DNA of 64,000 bases from NCBI GenBank assembly GCA_014898415.1, contig RCTD01000014.1, positions 1,364,001 through 1,428,000 on the forward strand, in the 5' to 3' direction. Below, in pieces: positions 1 to 12,034 of the stretch (positions within the stretch are counted from its first letter, which is position 1; every line of letters starts with the position of its first letter). The stretch is from Stromatinia cepivora. Taxonomy: Eukaryota; Ascomycota; Leotiomycetes; Helotiales; Sclerotiniaceae. The position numbers and the translations under genes are program-made. The notes below the pieces were generated by a model that worked only from the letters and a program-made list of their open reading frames with translations, was not told the DNA's origin and did no database searches.

Positions 1-1792
1 ACTATCAATCAATTCAAAGATATAAATATAAAGAAAAGAAAACAATCAAATTACCAAATGAATAGGGTCATTTACATTACTACAAATCGAAAGCGAAACC
101 TATACAATTCAATTATTAAACGGATTTATAATCTTTCGATCTATAATAATAAAATCTTATATAATCGAAACAATAATATCAATAAAACCCATTATATAAA
201 CAGAATATATTGCAATAAAACAAATCCCTTAGGAAATATTCTTAAAGAACCTCAAAACCATTATCCAAAAGAAATTTAAAATCGTTTTAAAAAACACAAC
301 AAAAGCGAATCCCGGTATCCTTCAAATAATCGTTTCTTTAATAAAAATATCATATAATACAACAAATACAATACCGATCAAAACTACAATAATATACCTT
401 ATTAAGGATATAATAATAATACCAAATATAGTTATCTACCTTTAAAACAATAAAAAAGAAAATATTATTGGACCCTTCGACAAGAATCTGCTGATATCCG
501 ATATACTTTAAAATTTATCGATTTATAAAGAATCAAGAAAAAAGGAAATTAATAACTTAATGAAAAACGGTGTATTTGAAATCATATAACAAACAGATAT
601 ACTAAAAAGTATATGAATATTCAAATTAAGATTTATCGATGAGATCAAAAACGAAGGCATTAAAAAGGCATTCCCAAAATCGAAGCTTATAATCCAGATA
701 TAAAATGATATAGAAAAGGGAATAATATTAATACAATCGCTTATAATTCAATAAACAAATCAATATTTGATATTAAGTATTATAACTATCCTATAATCAA
801 CTATATAAACAACTTTGTATATTAAAGATATTATTCAAGCTTATATACAAACAATATTCAATCTAATACAATTGTTCTATATCCTACTATCTAAGGAAAT
901 AGAACTCACAAAAAGAACACTATTACAAATAATCAAACCATTATATAATATACTAGAAACTGGAAATCATTGATTCAGTATTTACTATAATCACCACCTT
1001 ATTACACTCCAAATAATCTAATCAATCTATGACCTCTATCTAATGTATACCAAACAGGAAGACAAAGTATTCGGATTAATAAAACTTCAAATAGATAATA
1101 TAATCATTATAATTAATAAAGCATTCATAAATAAAGAATAAAAAGAATTCGAAAATATAAAGTTTCTTGTAAAGGATCGAAAAACTTTATTATTTGAGAA
1201 CCCCCTCAAATTCAACAGAATTATCATTATCTAAATAAACGACGATTCCATTTATATTAATCAGGAAAAACAATATACAAATCTATAATTCGTCAAAACA
1301 CAATTAATCAATATTTATAATATAAAAAGCAAAATTCGAAAAAATATAATCTTAAAGGATTAATATATTATTTAATATACAAAAGGAACTTATATTTCGA
1401 TAATATATTAATCAAAAATATCATTCGCTTTTTCTTTTATTATTCAAATTATCAATTCCAAAAAGGAAAATACGAAATTGATGAATAAAACAATTCAATA
1501 ACAAATAGATAATTCAACTAAAGGATTGAAATTCATATTACTCAATCTCGATTCATTGAAACTAGTAGTATTCATAAATATATTATTCATTAATAATCAA
1601 AATCTATCCTTACAAATCGAATATATCATTATATTAATGAATAAGAACAATAAAGCGAATCTAATTCATTAATTATCCATCAAATACAAAAGAATTATTA
1701 GAAATATACTAATATCAGAATTTTATAATATAACCTTAGGATTCGATGTTAATACAATACTCAAAAACATTATCGAAGGTATATTACCAAAG
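1..1792 (+). mobile_element. RIP-degraded Ty1/copia retrotransposon, left part
   Basis: Conceptual translation across many stops shows copia-type pol remains. The reverse transcriptase lies at roughly 430-1330, including a PLYNILETGNH block near 936-970 followed by TGA where Trp is expected. An RNase H start lies at about 1530-1792. Catalytic Asp positions read Asn: LQIDN near 1090 where the family has an Asp pair, and VVFIN near 1570 where Asp is expected. Trp codons read as TGA or TAG. This is the G-to-A pattern of RIP. The element is cut by the window's left edge, so no 5' LTR is visible. It is interrupted at 1792 by the gypsy element and resumes at 8645. It cannot encode a working protein. 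Confidence 0.82.
1788..1792. repeat. Target-site duplication, left copy (CAAAG)
   Basis: CAAAG lies directly before the 5' LTR and is repeated exactly at 8645-8649 directly after the 3' LTR. Five bases is the usual duplication length for Ty3/gypsy integrases. Confidence 0.9.
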
Positions 1793-2362
1793 TATTACAA
1801 CGGATTAGTAACAGGCTGTAGAATCACTAATGTATAGACTATAATGGTATTATAGGCCTTGATGATTCAGTTGTAGTATATTAGGGGATATTAGGTATTC
1901 AAGAGAGCTTTAAGTATGTATATAGTATTAATTATAGGATATCCTAAATTATAGAATATAGTTTTTGGGATAATAGATTTTAGGAAAGATAGAATATAAT
2001 AAGTAAGAAAGGTTTTATTAGGATTAATAATCTTTTAAGGAATTAATTCTAGAATAAAAAGATAAGTTAGGATACTGATAGTTACGGGATTAGTATTCTG
2101 TAATGAATAATTCAGGAACGATAATGTTTTAGAAGCGATCGGTTGTTTTAATTGTTTAAATAAAATAAAGATCTATATAAAGAATGAGTTTCATTATAAT
2201 GTAAAACTTTATATTCAAAAACAATCATTAATTTCATTATTATAATTACAAGAATTGTAATTAATTATCAATTTTATTGAATTCCTATTTAAAGTTTAAT
2301 TTAAACTATTTCGAAAGATCTTTAATTACTTTTATATAACCCTAAAGATAGTTTCTATAACA
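1793..2362 (+). repeat. 5' LTR of the gypsy element
   Basis: This 570-bp LTR aligns without gaps to 8075-8644. It begins TATTACAACGG (TGTTACAACGG in the other copy) and ends in CA. It is G- and T-rich on the plus strand: positions 1861-1920 hold 16 G and only 3 C. Its mutations are therefore mainly C to T on this strand, opposite to the 3' LTR. Confidence 0.92.
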
Positions 2363-2479
2363 TTTTGAGCATCATTTCTGTTTCAAATATTAATTCAATA
2401 ATTAATCATTATTATAATATCTTAAGGATAATATACTTCAATAATTGATACCAATAATATCGAAATGATTAATACTTTC

Positions 2480-3330
2480 AAAAAAATTATTATTAATGAA
2501 ATACTCAAAATTGCTTTACCAAATAAATATCAAAAAAGTCAATAGGAATTCAATACTTTTTTTTTACAATTTGAAATCTATTTTAGATTCAATTAAGATA
2601 AATTTACTGAAAAAGAATCTAAAAATATATAGATTATATTATATCTCAAAGGAGAAACAAATAAATGGATTCAGCTATATTTACATGATTATTTTGAATA
2701 TGATAATCGAGAATATATATAATTCATCAAAACCATCTTCAATAGTTTTAAAAAATTCAAAATAAAGATTTGTAGAATTTTCGGAAATTCTAATGAATTA
2801 AAAATAGCAAAAGAAAAGATCTTCAATTTTAAATAGATAAGATCAATATTGAAATATATTATAGAATTTCAAAGATATATAGAAACAATTAAATAAAACA
2901 AAATCGTTATTATAAATCATTATTGTAAAGAATTCAAATCAAAAGTATATTTGGAATTCGATAAGGAGAAAAAAGATAAGGATTTGAATAAACTAATCAA
3001 AAACTTTATTAATACTAATAATCGTTTATATAAATATAAACAAACCTAATGATCATACAAATCTTAAGAAAACCAAAAGTAAAAGCGTTACCATAAAAAC
3101 GAGAGTAGATCCAGATACAATTTATAGGGATACAGAGATCTTATAGAATTAGATATTATATATTATACAAATAAGAATAATAATCAAAAAAAGAAATATA
3201 AATGAAATAATAATTTATACTTTGAATATAGAAAAGCAGAGTATCGAGCAGCAGAATGTTGAAGCAAGAAAACAAATGGAAGGAAAGGCAACTTTAAGAA
3301 TAAGTTCGGTAAGGGCTAATTTAATGCTAT
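2480..3330 (+). pseudogene. gag remnant (Ty3/gypsy capsid/nucleocapsid)
   Basis: Translation in shifting windows shows a retrotransposon Gag-like stretch rich in Lys, Glu and aromatic residues. It ends in a degraded CCHC zinc-knuckle position near 3215-3262, where the residues read YFEYRKAEYRAAEC. Two cysteines and the histidine of the C-x2-C-x4-H-x4-C motif are now tyrosines, as G-to-A and C-to-T changes would produce. Several in-frame stops rule out a functional product. The longest uninterrupted piece is 2496-2765. The assignment rests on position before pol and the knuckle remnant. Confidence 0.65.
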
Positions 3331-4679
3331 CTTTATACTACAATTGTATACAATCAGTATTACAGGATTAGTTATACCATTATCAATTTATAAAAAAGAG
3401 TTAGGAAAAGAAGAGGTAAAGAATTTTTTATAAATAAATAAAGATCTATAATTAAAAGAATTATAATCTATTTAAGAAATTGATTAATAAAATCGTTATA
3501 TTTGGAAATTTGAAGATATAAACAAAGGAATTATTAATAAGGACTTTAATATAATAAATGTTGAAAAAGATGAATCTTACAAAGTTCGATATATTGATCA
3601 ATATTGAATTCTATAGTTTGGAATTATTATCAATATTTTATTTATAGAAAGAATCAATGGAGAGTATTTTTAATAATCAGAATAAAAAGAATTATAAGAA
3701 ATATTCTATCAATATATATTCGAGTAAAACGAAAACCAGAATTTGTTTTTATACAAATAAATCGAAAACGAATATTGTATTCAAATTTAGATTATATTAT
3801 TATTATCAATTATAGGTATAGTAATGAAAGTAATCCGAAGGAATTATCGATATACTTTATAAAGAGATTTACTCGATAACAAAACTAGATTAAGAATGAA
3901 TATAATTTATCTAGAAAAAGAAGAATTATAATATATAATATTTACCAATGAAATTATTCAGGATTACAAAGACGAACAAATTATATTACAATTGAATACT
4001 ACAAAACAAGCAGGACAGATATATTACAAAGTCAAGATAAATAAACAAATATAATCAGTTATAATAGATTCAAAGGTTATAAGGAATTTTATTATACCAA
4101 AAACTACAAAGTACTTAAGAATTCTATTCTAAGAGAAATAAGAACCCTATCAATTGTAGTTAGTTGATAAACAATTAATAGGATTTGACAGAATCGTTTC
4201 CTAAAAGATATAATTAGTATAAATGAATATAATCTAATACTCAAAGATTATATAATTTGATGTTATACTATTAAGCTAATAATAGATCATTTTAGGGATA
4301 TCATAATTAAAAATATATAATTCAAGAATAAATTAATTATAAGAAATAATAATATTTGATTAATACAAGAATAATCATAATGATATATTCAAGATATCTG
4401 CGAAATATAATATACATTAAAAAAAGTTGAATACAAATAATATTAACGATATAGAATATCTAATTCAAAATCCTTCATTAAAAGTGAAGAATAGTATATT
4501 TCTTTTACAAATGCAAAAACCAACAATATAATACGAAATTGTAATCAAAGCAAAAAAGCCTTTAATACTAAAATAGTATAAGAAATACAAATATGTTTTT
4601 AAAGAACTCAGAATCTATAAGGTTTTGCTAAAATACAATTATAGGATCACAAAATAATATTAAAGGAAGGTAAAATGCT

Positions 4680-5960
4680 TATATACACCCCAATTTATTC
4701 AATATCAATTGATGAATTAAAAATGTTTAAAGAATATATCGATGACAATTTGGTCAAAAGATAGATTAAAGAATCTATATCCCAAATGGCAAATCCAATT
4801 ATATAGATATCCAAAAAGGATAATATTAAGAAACTAATTGTGGATTATAAAAAGCTCAATATATTTATTAAAAAGAATTAATATCCATTTCCATTAACTA
4901 CAGAATTAAAAAATCGATTAAACAAAACAACAATATTCATCAAAATGGATCTATATAATAACTACCATTTGATTAAAATGAAAGAAAACGAAGAATGGAA
5001 AACCGCTTTCAAGACTAGATATAGATTATACAAATACCAAATTATACCATTTGGACTAATCAATACACCAACAATATTTATAAAATTTATAAATAATATA
5101 TTATTATAATATTTGGATATTTGTTGTATATACTACTTAAACGATATCCTAATATATTCGAATAATAAGGTTTAATATATCAAAGATATCAATAATATCT
5201 TCGAATATTTGATTAAAGTCGATTTGCTATATAAATCAAGCAAATACGAATTCTATATTACAGAAACAGAATTTCTAGGATTTATTGTATCAAACCAAAG
5301 ATTCAAAATGAATAAGAATAAAATCAAGATAATATTCAAATAGAAATAACCAACCACAATTAAAAAAGTATAATTATTTCTAGGATTTATCAATTTTTAC
5401 AAAAAATTTATTAAAAATTATTCAGGGATTATTACATCCTTAATTATATTAATCAAAAAAGATCAAGGAAGCTTCGAATAAACTATCAAAACATAAGAAT
5501 CATTCGAAATACTCAAATAAATAATAACCGAAAAACCAATACTATTAACTTTCAATCCAGAAAAGTAAATCATAATGGAAACAGATTCTTCAGATTTCGT
5601 TATAAAGACAATTCTGAGCCAATCAGATTAAAATGAGAAATATCAATCAATTATATTCTATTCTCGAAAACTATTATTAATAGAATTAAATTACAAAATA
5701 TATAATAAAGAATTATTAACAATAATCGATACATTTAAAAAATAACAAATTTATTTGGAAGAATCAAAATATATAATATAAATATATACAAATTATAAGA
5801 ATTTGATTTATTTCATTACAACAAAATAATTAAACAAACAATAAATCAAATAATCAGAAATTATAATCAATTACAATTTTAAGATTTCATATATCAAAGG
5901 ATCAGAAAATACTAAAGCCGATATTTTCAATCGAAAACCGGAATATCAGGAAAACAAATT
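4680..5960 (+). pseudogene. Reverse transcriptase / RNase H remnant (gypsy pol)
   Basis: The reverse transcriptase core is clear. A block beginning MDLYNNYH sits at 4945, followed by a WKTAFKTRY-type block and, at about 5134-5160, YLNDILIYS where the catalytic motif is normally YLDD. The first catalytic Asp is Asn here (AAC for GAC), a typical RIP change. An RNase H-like stretch follows (about 5560-5900). Stop codons such as the TAA at about 5107 interrupt the frame. A protease region between gag and RT (about 3900-4500) is presumed but not clearly visible. Confidence 0.8.
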
Positions 5961-5989
5961 ATATAAATTATATATTATATTCAAATAAA

Positions 5990-7440
5990 AAAAAGAATTA
6001 TTGATTTATAATACATTACAATTTGTAACTACTTATATATTGGAAGATAATCAATTAAGAAAAAAGATTCAATTATATTATAAAGACAATATTATAACAA
6101 TATGTATACTCAAAACAATAGAGCTAGAATTCATAATAAAAAATGATACAATATATTTCTATAGAAAAGTATACATTCCTAATCAAATAATCAAGGAATT
6201 TATAACAGAACAATATAGATTGCTTATATACAGACATCAAAGAATTATAAGAATATTCACAAAAATACAAAAAATCAATTACTTCCCATAAATAAGAATA
6301 ATAATTAAAAAAATTGTTGGAAATTATAATATCTATATATAAAATAAATTCTTTAAACATACTCTATATAATCAACTCCAAACCCCAGATATACCTTCTT
6401 AATTATGGAAATCCATTATATAGGATTTTGTAATTAAACTATTATTTTCAAAAGATTCTACTATAAAAATCAAATATAATACGATACTCAATATAATAGA
6501 TAAACTAACAAAATTTGTATATATAATATTATTTAAAGAAATATAGGATATTGAACAATTAATATATATATTCCTTAAGATTATAATAAATATATATAAA
6601 ATACCAAATAAAATAATCTCAGATCGAAACAAACTCTTCACCTCGAAATTCTGGATTACCTTATTAGTATTAATGAATATTAAAAAAAAGCTATCAACAA
6701 TCTTCCATTTATAAATAAATAATTAAACAAAAAGAATTAATCAAACAATAAAAGTATATCTTAAATACTATATAAATTATCAATAGAACAATTGAATAAA
6801 ATTATTATTTATAGTATAATTCATATATAATATATCGGAAACAGAAACTATAAAGATAATATCAGTATATATTAACTTTAAATTTAATCCTAAAATATAC
6901 TAAACATCAATACTACAAAAAGTTAATATTGAATCAGCAATAATATAAATCAAACAATTAAAAGATTTATAAAAGCAATTTACTTTTAATCTAAAATTCA
7001 TATCTTCCAGAATAATGATATATTATAATACAAAATATAATATAAAATCTATACTTAAAAAAAAGGATAAAGTTTATTTGCTATAATGAAACATCGAAAC
7101 CAAAAGATCAAGCAATAAACTCGACTATAGGAAATTAGGATCATTTAAGATTGATAAGATAATAGAAACCATCAATTATCAATTAAAACTACCAAATACA
7201 ATGAATATTCATCCTGTATTTTATATATCCTTATTCAAATCAGTATCACCAAAAACGCCAAATGCATTATTTACAGAAATCGAATTAGTCAACCCCAATA
7301 TTATATATAATATTAAAACAATACTAGATTACAAATATATCAAAGACAAAATTAAATATTTGATCAAATAATTGGATTACCTATATTCGGAAAACATATA
7401 GGAATTTAAAAAGGATTTCAATTACCCTAAAAAACTATAA
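5990..7440 (+). pseudogene. Integrase and C-terminal chromodomain remnant (gypsy pol)
   Basis: The integrase zinc-binding region is recognisable from an HQRIIR-type block near 6235. The catalytic core follows at about 6400-6760, including IISDRNKLFTSKFW. The region after it corresponds to the end of integrase, including an IHPVF-type block at about 7206. A chromodomain-like stretch follows at about 7318-7440 (DYKYIKDKIKYLIK, then stop, then LDY). Stops stand at two conserved Trp positions of the chromodomain. A chromodomain places the element among chromoviruses, whose integrases target heterochromatin marked by H3K9 methylation. Confidence 0.78.
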
Positions 7441-8074
7441 ATATTCCATCTAAAATACTTATATTTATTAATAAAATCTCAAACTCAATATCAAATAATA
7501 AAGACAACAAAGAATCAAAGAAATCAAAAAAAAGGGAACCATTAGAAACAAATATAATAATACCAACAATTTCCTTTTCTATATATTCCTTTTCCAATTT
7601 TTCCTTCTTTTCCTCCTTCATTAATTCATCAAAAATCCACAAATCACAACAAAGCATTTCGGATTTATATTTCAATAAAAAACACTTCTATTTCCACAAT
7701 CATAGAATTTTAATTATAACCTTTTCCTCTTCTTGATTCAATCTCTTCTTCTATTAAAACAAATTCTCCCAATTACTTTCAAATAGACCTTAAATATCGC
7801 ATTTCTTACTATTACAAATACATTCATTACATTATAAAGAATCAAAAAACGAAACAATATATTTGCAATCAATACATTCGTATAACAAATATAAAAACAT
7901 TTCGAAATCTTTTTATTCAATAAAATAAATAAAACAGATTTGTTCTTTTCTTTTATTAATATTCAAAAAAAACATAATGAAAAAGAAAAGAAATATTACA
8001 ATCATTAAAAAAACAAAAAAAAAAACATACTAATATAAACATTTAAAACAAATATTAAACTAAGAAAGGAATAA

Positions 8075-8644
8075 TGTTACAACGGATTAATAATAGATTA
8101 TAGAATCACTAATATATAGATTATAATGGTATTATAAACCTCAATAATTCAACTACAATATACTGGAGAATACTAAATATCCAAGAAAGCCTCAAGTATA
8201 TATATAATATTAATCACAAGATACCCTAAACTATAGGATATAATTCCTAGAACAATAAATCCTAAGAAAAATAGAATACAATAAACAAAAAAGACCTTAC
8301 TAAGATTAATAATCTCTTAAAGAATTAATCCCAAAACAAAAAGATAAACTAGAATACTAACAATTATAGGATTAATATTCTGTAATGAATAACTCAGAAA
8401 CAATAGCATTCCAGAAACAACCAGCTATCCCAACTATTTAAATGAAACAAAGGTCTATATAAAGAATGAATTTCATTATAATATAGAACTTTATATTCAA
8501 AAACAATCATTAATTTCATTACTATAATTACAAAAATTACAATCAGTTATCAATCTTATTGAATTCCTATTTGAAGTCTAATCTAAACCACCTCGAAAGA
8601 TCTCTAACTATTTCCACGTGACCCTAGAGGCAGCTCCCGTAACA
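8075..8644 (+). repeat. 3' LTR of the gypsy element
   Basis: This 570-bp LTR begins TGTTACAACGG and ends CCCGTAACA. It is collinear with 1793-2362 with no length difference. It is A- and C-rich on the plus strand: 8143-8202, the counterpart of 1861-1920, holds 6 G and 10 C. Its changes are mainly G to A. The last roughly 60 bases (about 8585-8644) are nearly unmutated in GC content. Confidence 0.93.
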
Positions 8645-8649
8645 CAAAG
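8645..8649. repeat. Target-site duplication, right copy (CAAAG)
   Basis: Exact match to 1788-1792. The copia frame reads P-K at the end of the left flank (1786-1792), and the next copia codon begins at 8650. Confidence 0.9.
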
Positions 8650-8935
8650 TAGAAAATATTATTAATTATATATACAGATTCGAAATCACTTTACGATTGT
8701 TTTACGAAACTAAATTCAATACAAAAGAAAAGATTAATAATTGATCTAATAATTTTGCAGTAATTATATAAACGAAGAGAGATAATGAAAATCAAATAGA
8801 TTGATAAAGAATTTAATCTTATTGATATAATAACAAAAGCAAAATTATATCAAGCTCTCAGAGATCTTATAAAAAACAATACAATCAAGATCAAGATTAT
8901 AGAATGAATAGAAAAACCAGAATATAATAAAAAGA
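8645..8935 (+). pseudogene. Copia RNase H remnant, right part
   Basis: The RNase H frame interrupted at 1792 continues here. A TDSKSLYDCF block lies near 8670-8700, and the blocks RREIMKIK and ALRDLIKNNTIK follow, as in the C-terminal part of copia RNase H. One TAG follows the duplication and further stops are present. Together with 1-1792 this is one copia element split by the gypsy insertion. The expected 3' LTR should lie between about 8940 and 9340 but cannot be delimited without a second copy. Confidence 0.75.
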
Positions 8936-9345
8936 AAATGATATAAATACAGAAACCGAAAAACAAATATAAAACAAAAGTTATTATAAATATATATTCA
9001 ACCATCGAATATATAATCATTTCATATATAAATTAATTCGAACAAAAGAATAAAACGAAAATTAGAATTGAAAAGAATACTCACTTATCGGGCATATATA
9101 TTCCTGAAGTATATAATACTTTGACTTTAAGAGAAATTGCTAATATCGGAATATAAATTATATATATAATAAGGATGATAAGGATAATAAAGATCACATA
9201 AGTACTAATACTTGTATTAATATTTCGGCATACATCATTATATAGATCTTTACCCTTCATAGATTCTAACTCTTTAGGCAAATCAAAATATATTAATAAA
9301 GAGTTCTATATATTCGTTGATGAACTTCATTTCCCCATGTACAGT
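8936..9345. other. AT-rich tail of the RIP block
   Basis: Strongly AT-rich sequence without a supportable gene. Composition changes sharply to normal at about 9330-9345, which marks the edge of the transposon block. It probably contains the degraded 3' LTR of the copia element. Confidence 0.5.
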
Positions 9346-9349
9346 TGTC

Positions 9350-9430
9350 CCGACAGTATTGTGATGTGATGTGATGTAATATAACGTGATGTTGTATATT
9401 GTGTTATGATGTGATATAGTATAATATATT
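9350..9430. repeat. Imperfect GATGT pentamer repeat
   Basis: GATGT/GATAT-type pentamers recur through this stretch (for example GTGATGTGATGTGATGTAAT) at the junction between the AT-rich block and unique sequence. Confidence 0.6.
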
Positions 9431-9906
9431 TAGATTTTATTTTTGAAGTGATGAATCTGAATGAGGGGTAAGGGGGAAAGAAAGAGCTGGAGTTGGGGGT
9501 GGGAATGAGAGTTAAGGAATGAAGGTCGGAGAAGCGAGTTGAAAAGGGGAAAGAAAGTCGGGAGGGATTAAGTTAAAAGTTAAGACTATTAAGTCGTTTG
9601 GAATTTGGTATTGATAGCGAGAGGGAGGGAGAGTAAGAATAATATATATATATATATAAAAAAAGATAAAAAAAAAGACAATGACAACTCTCCAATAAAT
9701 TATCAATAACAACCAATATATAAACCTCCAAAAATAATCTCACTCGATTCATTTAAAGTAAGAATAAACTTCAAATCCTAGATCCTAGACCTTTCCAAGA
9801 ATGAATTTAGTTAAACGATAGAGAGAAAAAAAAAAAAAAAAAAAGAGAAAAGAAAATTAAATAAAAGGTTTTTCTATAACAATTCTCTATAATCCATTAT
9901 ACTTAT

Positions 9907-9955
9907 TAAACTCTAAACTCTAAACTCTAAACTCTAAACTCTAAACTCTAAACTC
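9907..9955. repeat. Seven perfect copies of TAAACTC
   Basis: A 49-bp perfect tandem array of the 7-mer TAAACTC (equivalently CTCTAAA). It resembles, but is not, a telomere repeat: ascomycete telomeres are normally CCCTAA. The surrounding 9,430-10,880 stretch holds an A-homopolymer near 9829-9844, a TA run near 9640-9657 and a C/T-rich patch at 10,200-10,430, but no supportable gene. Confidence 0.9.
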
Positions 9956-10883
9956 CAGAGAGATAATAATAAAATATTTATATAATATTAGTTAGTACTA
10001 TAAATAATATAATTATCTTTCCATCTGGGAAAGACTTTCTATTTAAAAGGATATTAATAGTAATGCTAAGGTATTATATATATATAACGTAGAAAAACCT
10101 ATAATATAAGCTTTTTTAACTTCTTAGTTATTGATTTATATATATTGATCCGGAGATTCATAAGAGTATTTTATGAGGCTTGGGAAGTTATAGTTCGTAG
10201 TACTCATTATATACTCATACTATCTCCTCTACTGTCCACTCATATCCACTCCTATCCCACCTCGCCCCACCGTCTCCTCTCCTTTCCCACCAACAACTTC
10301 TCCCTTCCCCTTCCTCTTTGCCTTTCCAAACAATCTAATATCCTTGTTACATACCCACACACCTCGGCCTCACCATTTCATCCCACTACACTCCTACCAC
10401 CCCCCACCACCCCCTACTAACCCCTCTAACAATAAACCACAATTATTCATCCCTCCCCTTCTTTTTTTTTAGATAAACAAGAGATAGTAGATCTTATATC
10501 AGAAATAACATAGAAAGAACAATATAACTATTCGGCTTCCATGTTTTCGGATGAGAATGCGCTTGAAATAAATATGATGAAAAGAAGTTTAGGAATTTGG
10601 TAAGTCCACTTTATATGATATAACAAGGAGTTCCCGTAGCATTGAAGATAACTAGAATACTTATCAAAAACTTCTCCATGGGGAGACCAGAAAATATTCA
10701 CAGCACTTGATTATTGATTCACAGAAGATGATAAATAATTTTATACAGCTCATTTAACCATTAATTGTTTGTGGTCATTTAATCCACCCACCTACAAATC
10801 ACCAAAACATGGACCCCTCTTCACAAACCGGACCTTAAACCACACACACAAATGCAAATGCGAATGTGAATGTGAATGCAAAT

Positions 10884-11079
10884 CATCCATCCATCCATCC
10901 ATCTATCCATCTATCCATCTATCCATCTATCCATCTATCCATCTATCCATCTATCCATCTATCCATCTATCCATCTATCCATCTATCCATCTATCCATCT
11001 ATCCATCTATCCATCTATCCATCTATCCATCTATCCATCTATCCATCTATCCATCTATCCATCTATCCATCCATCCATC
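10884..11079. repeat. CCATCTAT octamer microsatellite array
   Basis: A nearly perfect 8-bp array (CCATCTAT)n flanked on both sides by CCAT tetramers. It is open in three plus-strand frames and encodes Ile-His-Pro-Ser-type repeats, which is a mathematical result of the repeat and not evidence of a protein. Confidence 0.95.
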
Positions 11080-12034
11080 ATTATTTTTTTTCCAAATTTT
11101 TCCATCAAGAAACAGACAGAATATCAAGAAAGCCCCTCAGAGGAAAGAAATCCAGAAAAGCCAACAATGAAAACAAATGATGCAAAACAAAACCGATAAG
11201 TGTACAGCTCCATAAATACTACATCTGTACATGATGTGCTTGAGATTTTTCAAGATTGATTGATGTATTCAAAGATTTGATAGAACTACTTCAATTCTCG
11301 ACATTTCCTTTCAAAAATGTTTTGTAAACAAGTCCCCAACTATTCCGCGTTACACATAAATCGGCATGATAGTTAAGAAACTGAAATTGAAATTGGCCTG
11401 TAACAAATGAGGACTAAAAGGTAGGTAGGATTTTAACAAATTTGGTAACCTGATCTTCAGCGTTACCGGGACCAAGAAGAAACATGCACTAAATTTATTC
11501 ATCCAGCCCCAAAATATTGGATATGCAAAGCCTAGCTGATGTATTTGGTAGTATGTAAAGAGACAATTCTTACGTTATTAGGAAAAAGTCCATGAGTGCG
11601 TATTTTTAAAGAATATGGCTTGAGATAGATTAAGAATACCGAAATGGCTTACATGCACGACTCGTCCTTACCAAAAAATCTCATACTTATTGAGAATTCC
11701 CACGACTCACTACTTCCTGACATCCATGCGTTATATGCATCCAGATCCAGATGAAGAAAAGAAGAATGCGTCGGAATGTCCTTCATGCGTATAACCCCAA
11801 CATCATTCGATATGATGCTGCATGAGATAATTACCGTACAGGACAGCCCCACTCTTGAAGGAGATGCCGTTGATTCCGCCATTTGGCGCCCTAGACTTCG
11901 AGTATGAATGACAGCCTTGATGAAAGGTATTTCTATAAGTGAGGTCGTGTTGTTGGAGTGCCGTACTAGGTAGGGTACGCAATACTGGGGCACGTAGTAA
12001 GTAGTAATATTGGGTATCAATCGAAATCTTCGTT
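11080..12034. other. Intergenic, 3' flank of the LAS1-like gene
   Basis: No supportable gene. A minus-strand open frame at 11,649-12,065 overlaps the LAS1-like stop region, has no recognisable domain and is probably 3' untranslated sequence. Confidence 0.5.

Larger units (their letters stand above)
1793..8644 (+). mobile_element. Ty3/gypsy chromovirus retrotransposon, complete but RIP-inactivated
   Basis: This 6,852-bp element has two 570-bp LTRs and remains of gag, reverse transcriptase, RNase H, integrase and a terminal chromodomain, in the Ty3/gypsy chromovirus order. All coding parts are on the plus strand and are broken by many stops from C-to-T/G-to-A changes. Flanking CAAAG duplications show that the copy is in its original insertion site. 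A purine-rich stretch (about 8062-8070) just before the 3' LTR could be the polypurine tract. No clear tRNA primer-binding site is recognisable after 2362. The 7440-8074 part, between chromodomain and LTR, is AT-rich and unassigned. The element is inserted into a copia RNase H sequence. Confidence 0.92.

Noticed and set aside
9907..9955. Telomere-like repeat (CTCTAAA)
   Set aside because: The unit differs from the ascomycete CCCTAA and the plant CCCTAAA telomere units, is only seven copies long and is flanked by unique sequence, so it is an internal microsatellite.
10769..11199. Three overlapping plus-strand open frames encoding Ile-His-Pro-Ser repeats
   Set aside because: They are produced by the 8-bp CCATCTAT array, which has no stop in any of the three frames. 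There is no start context, domain or splice support.
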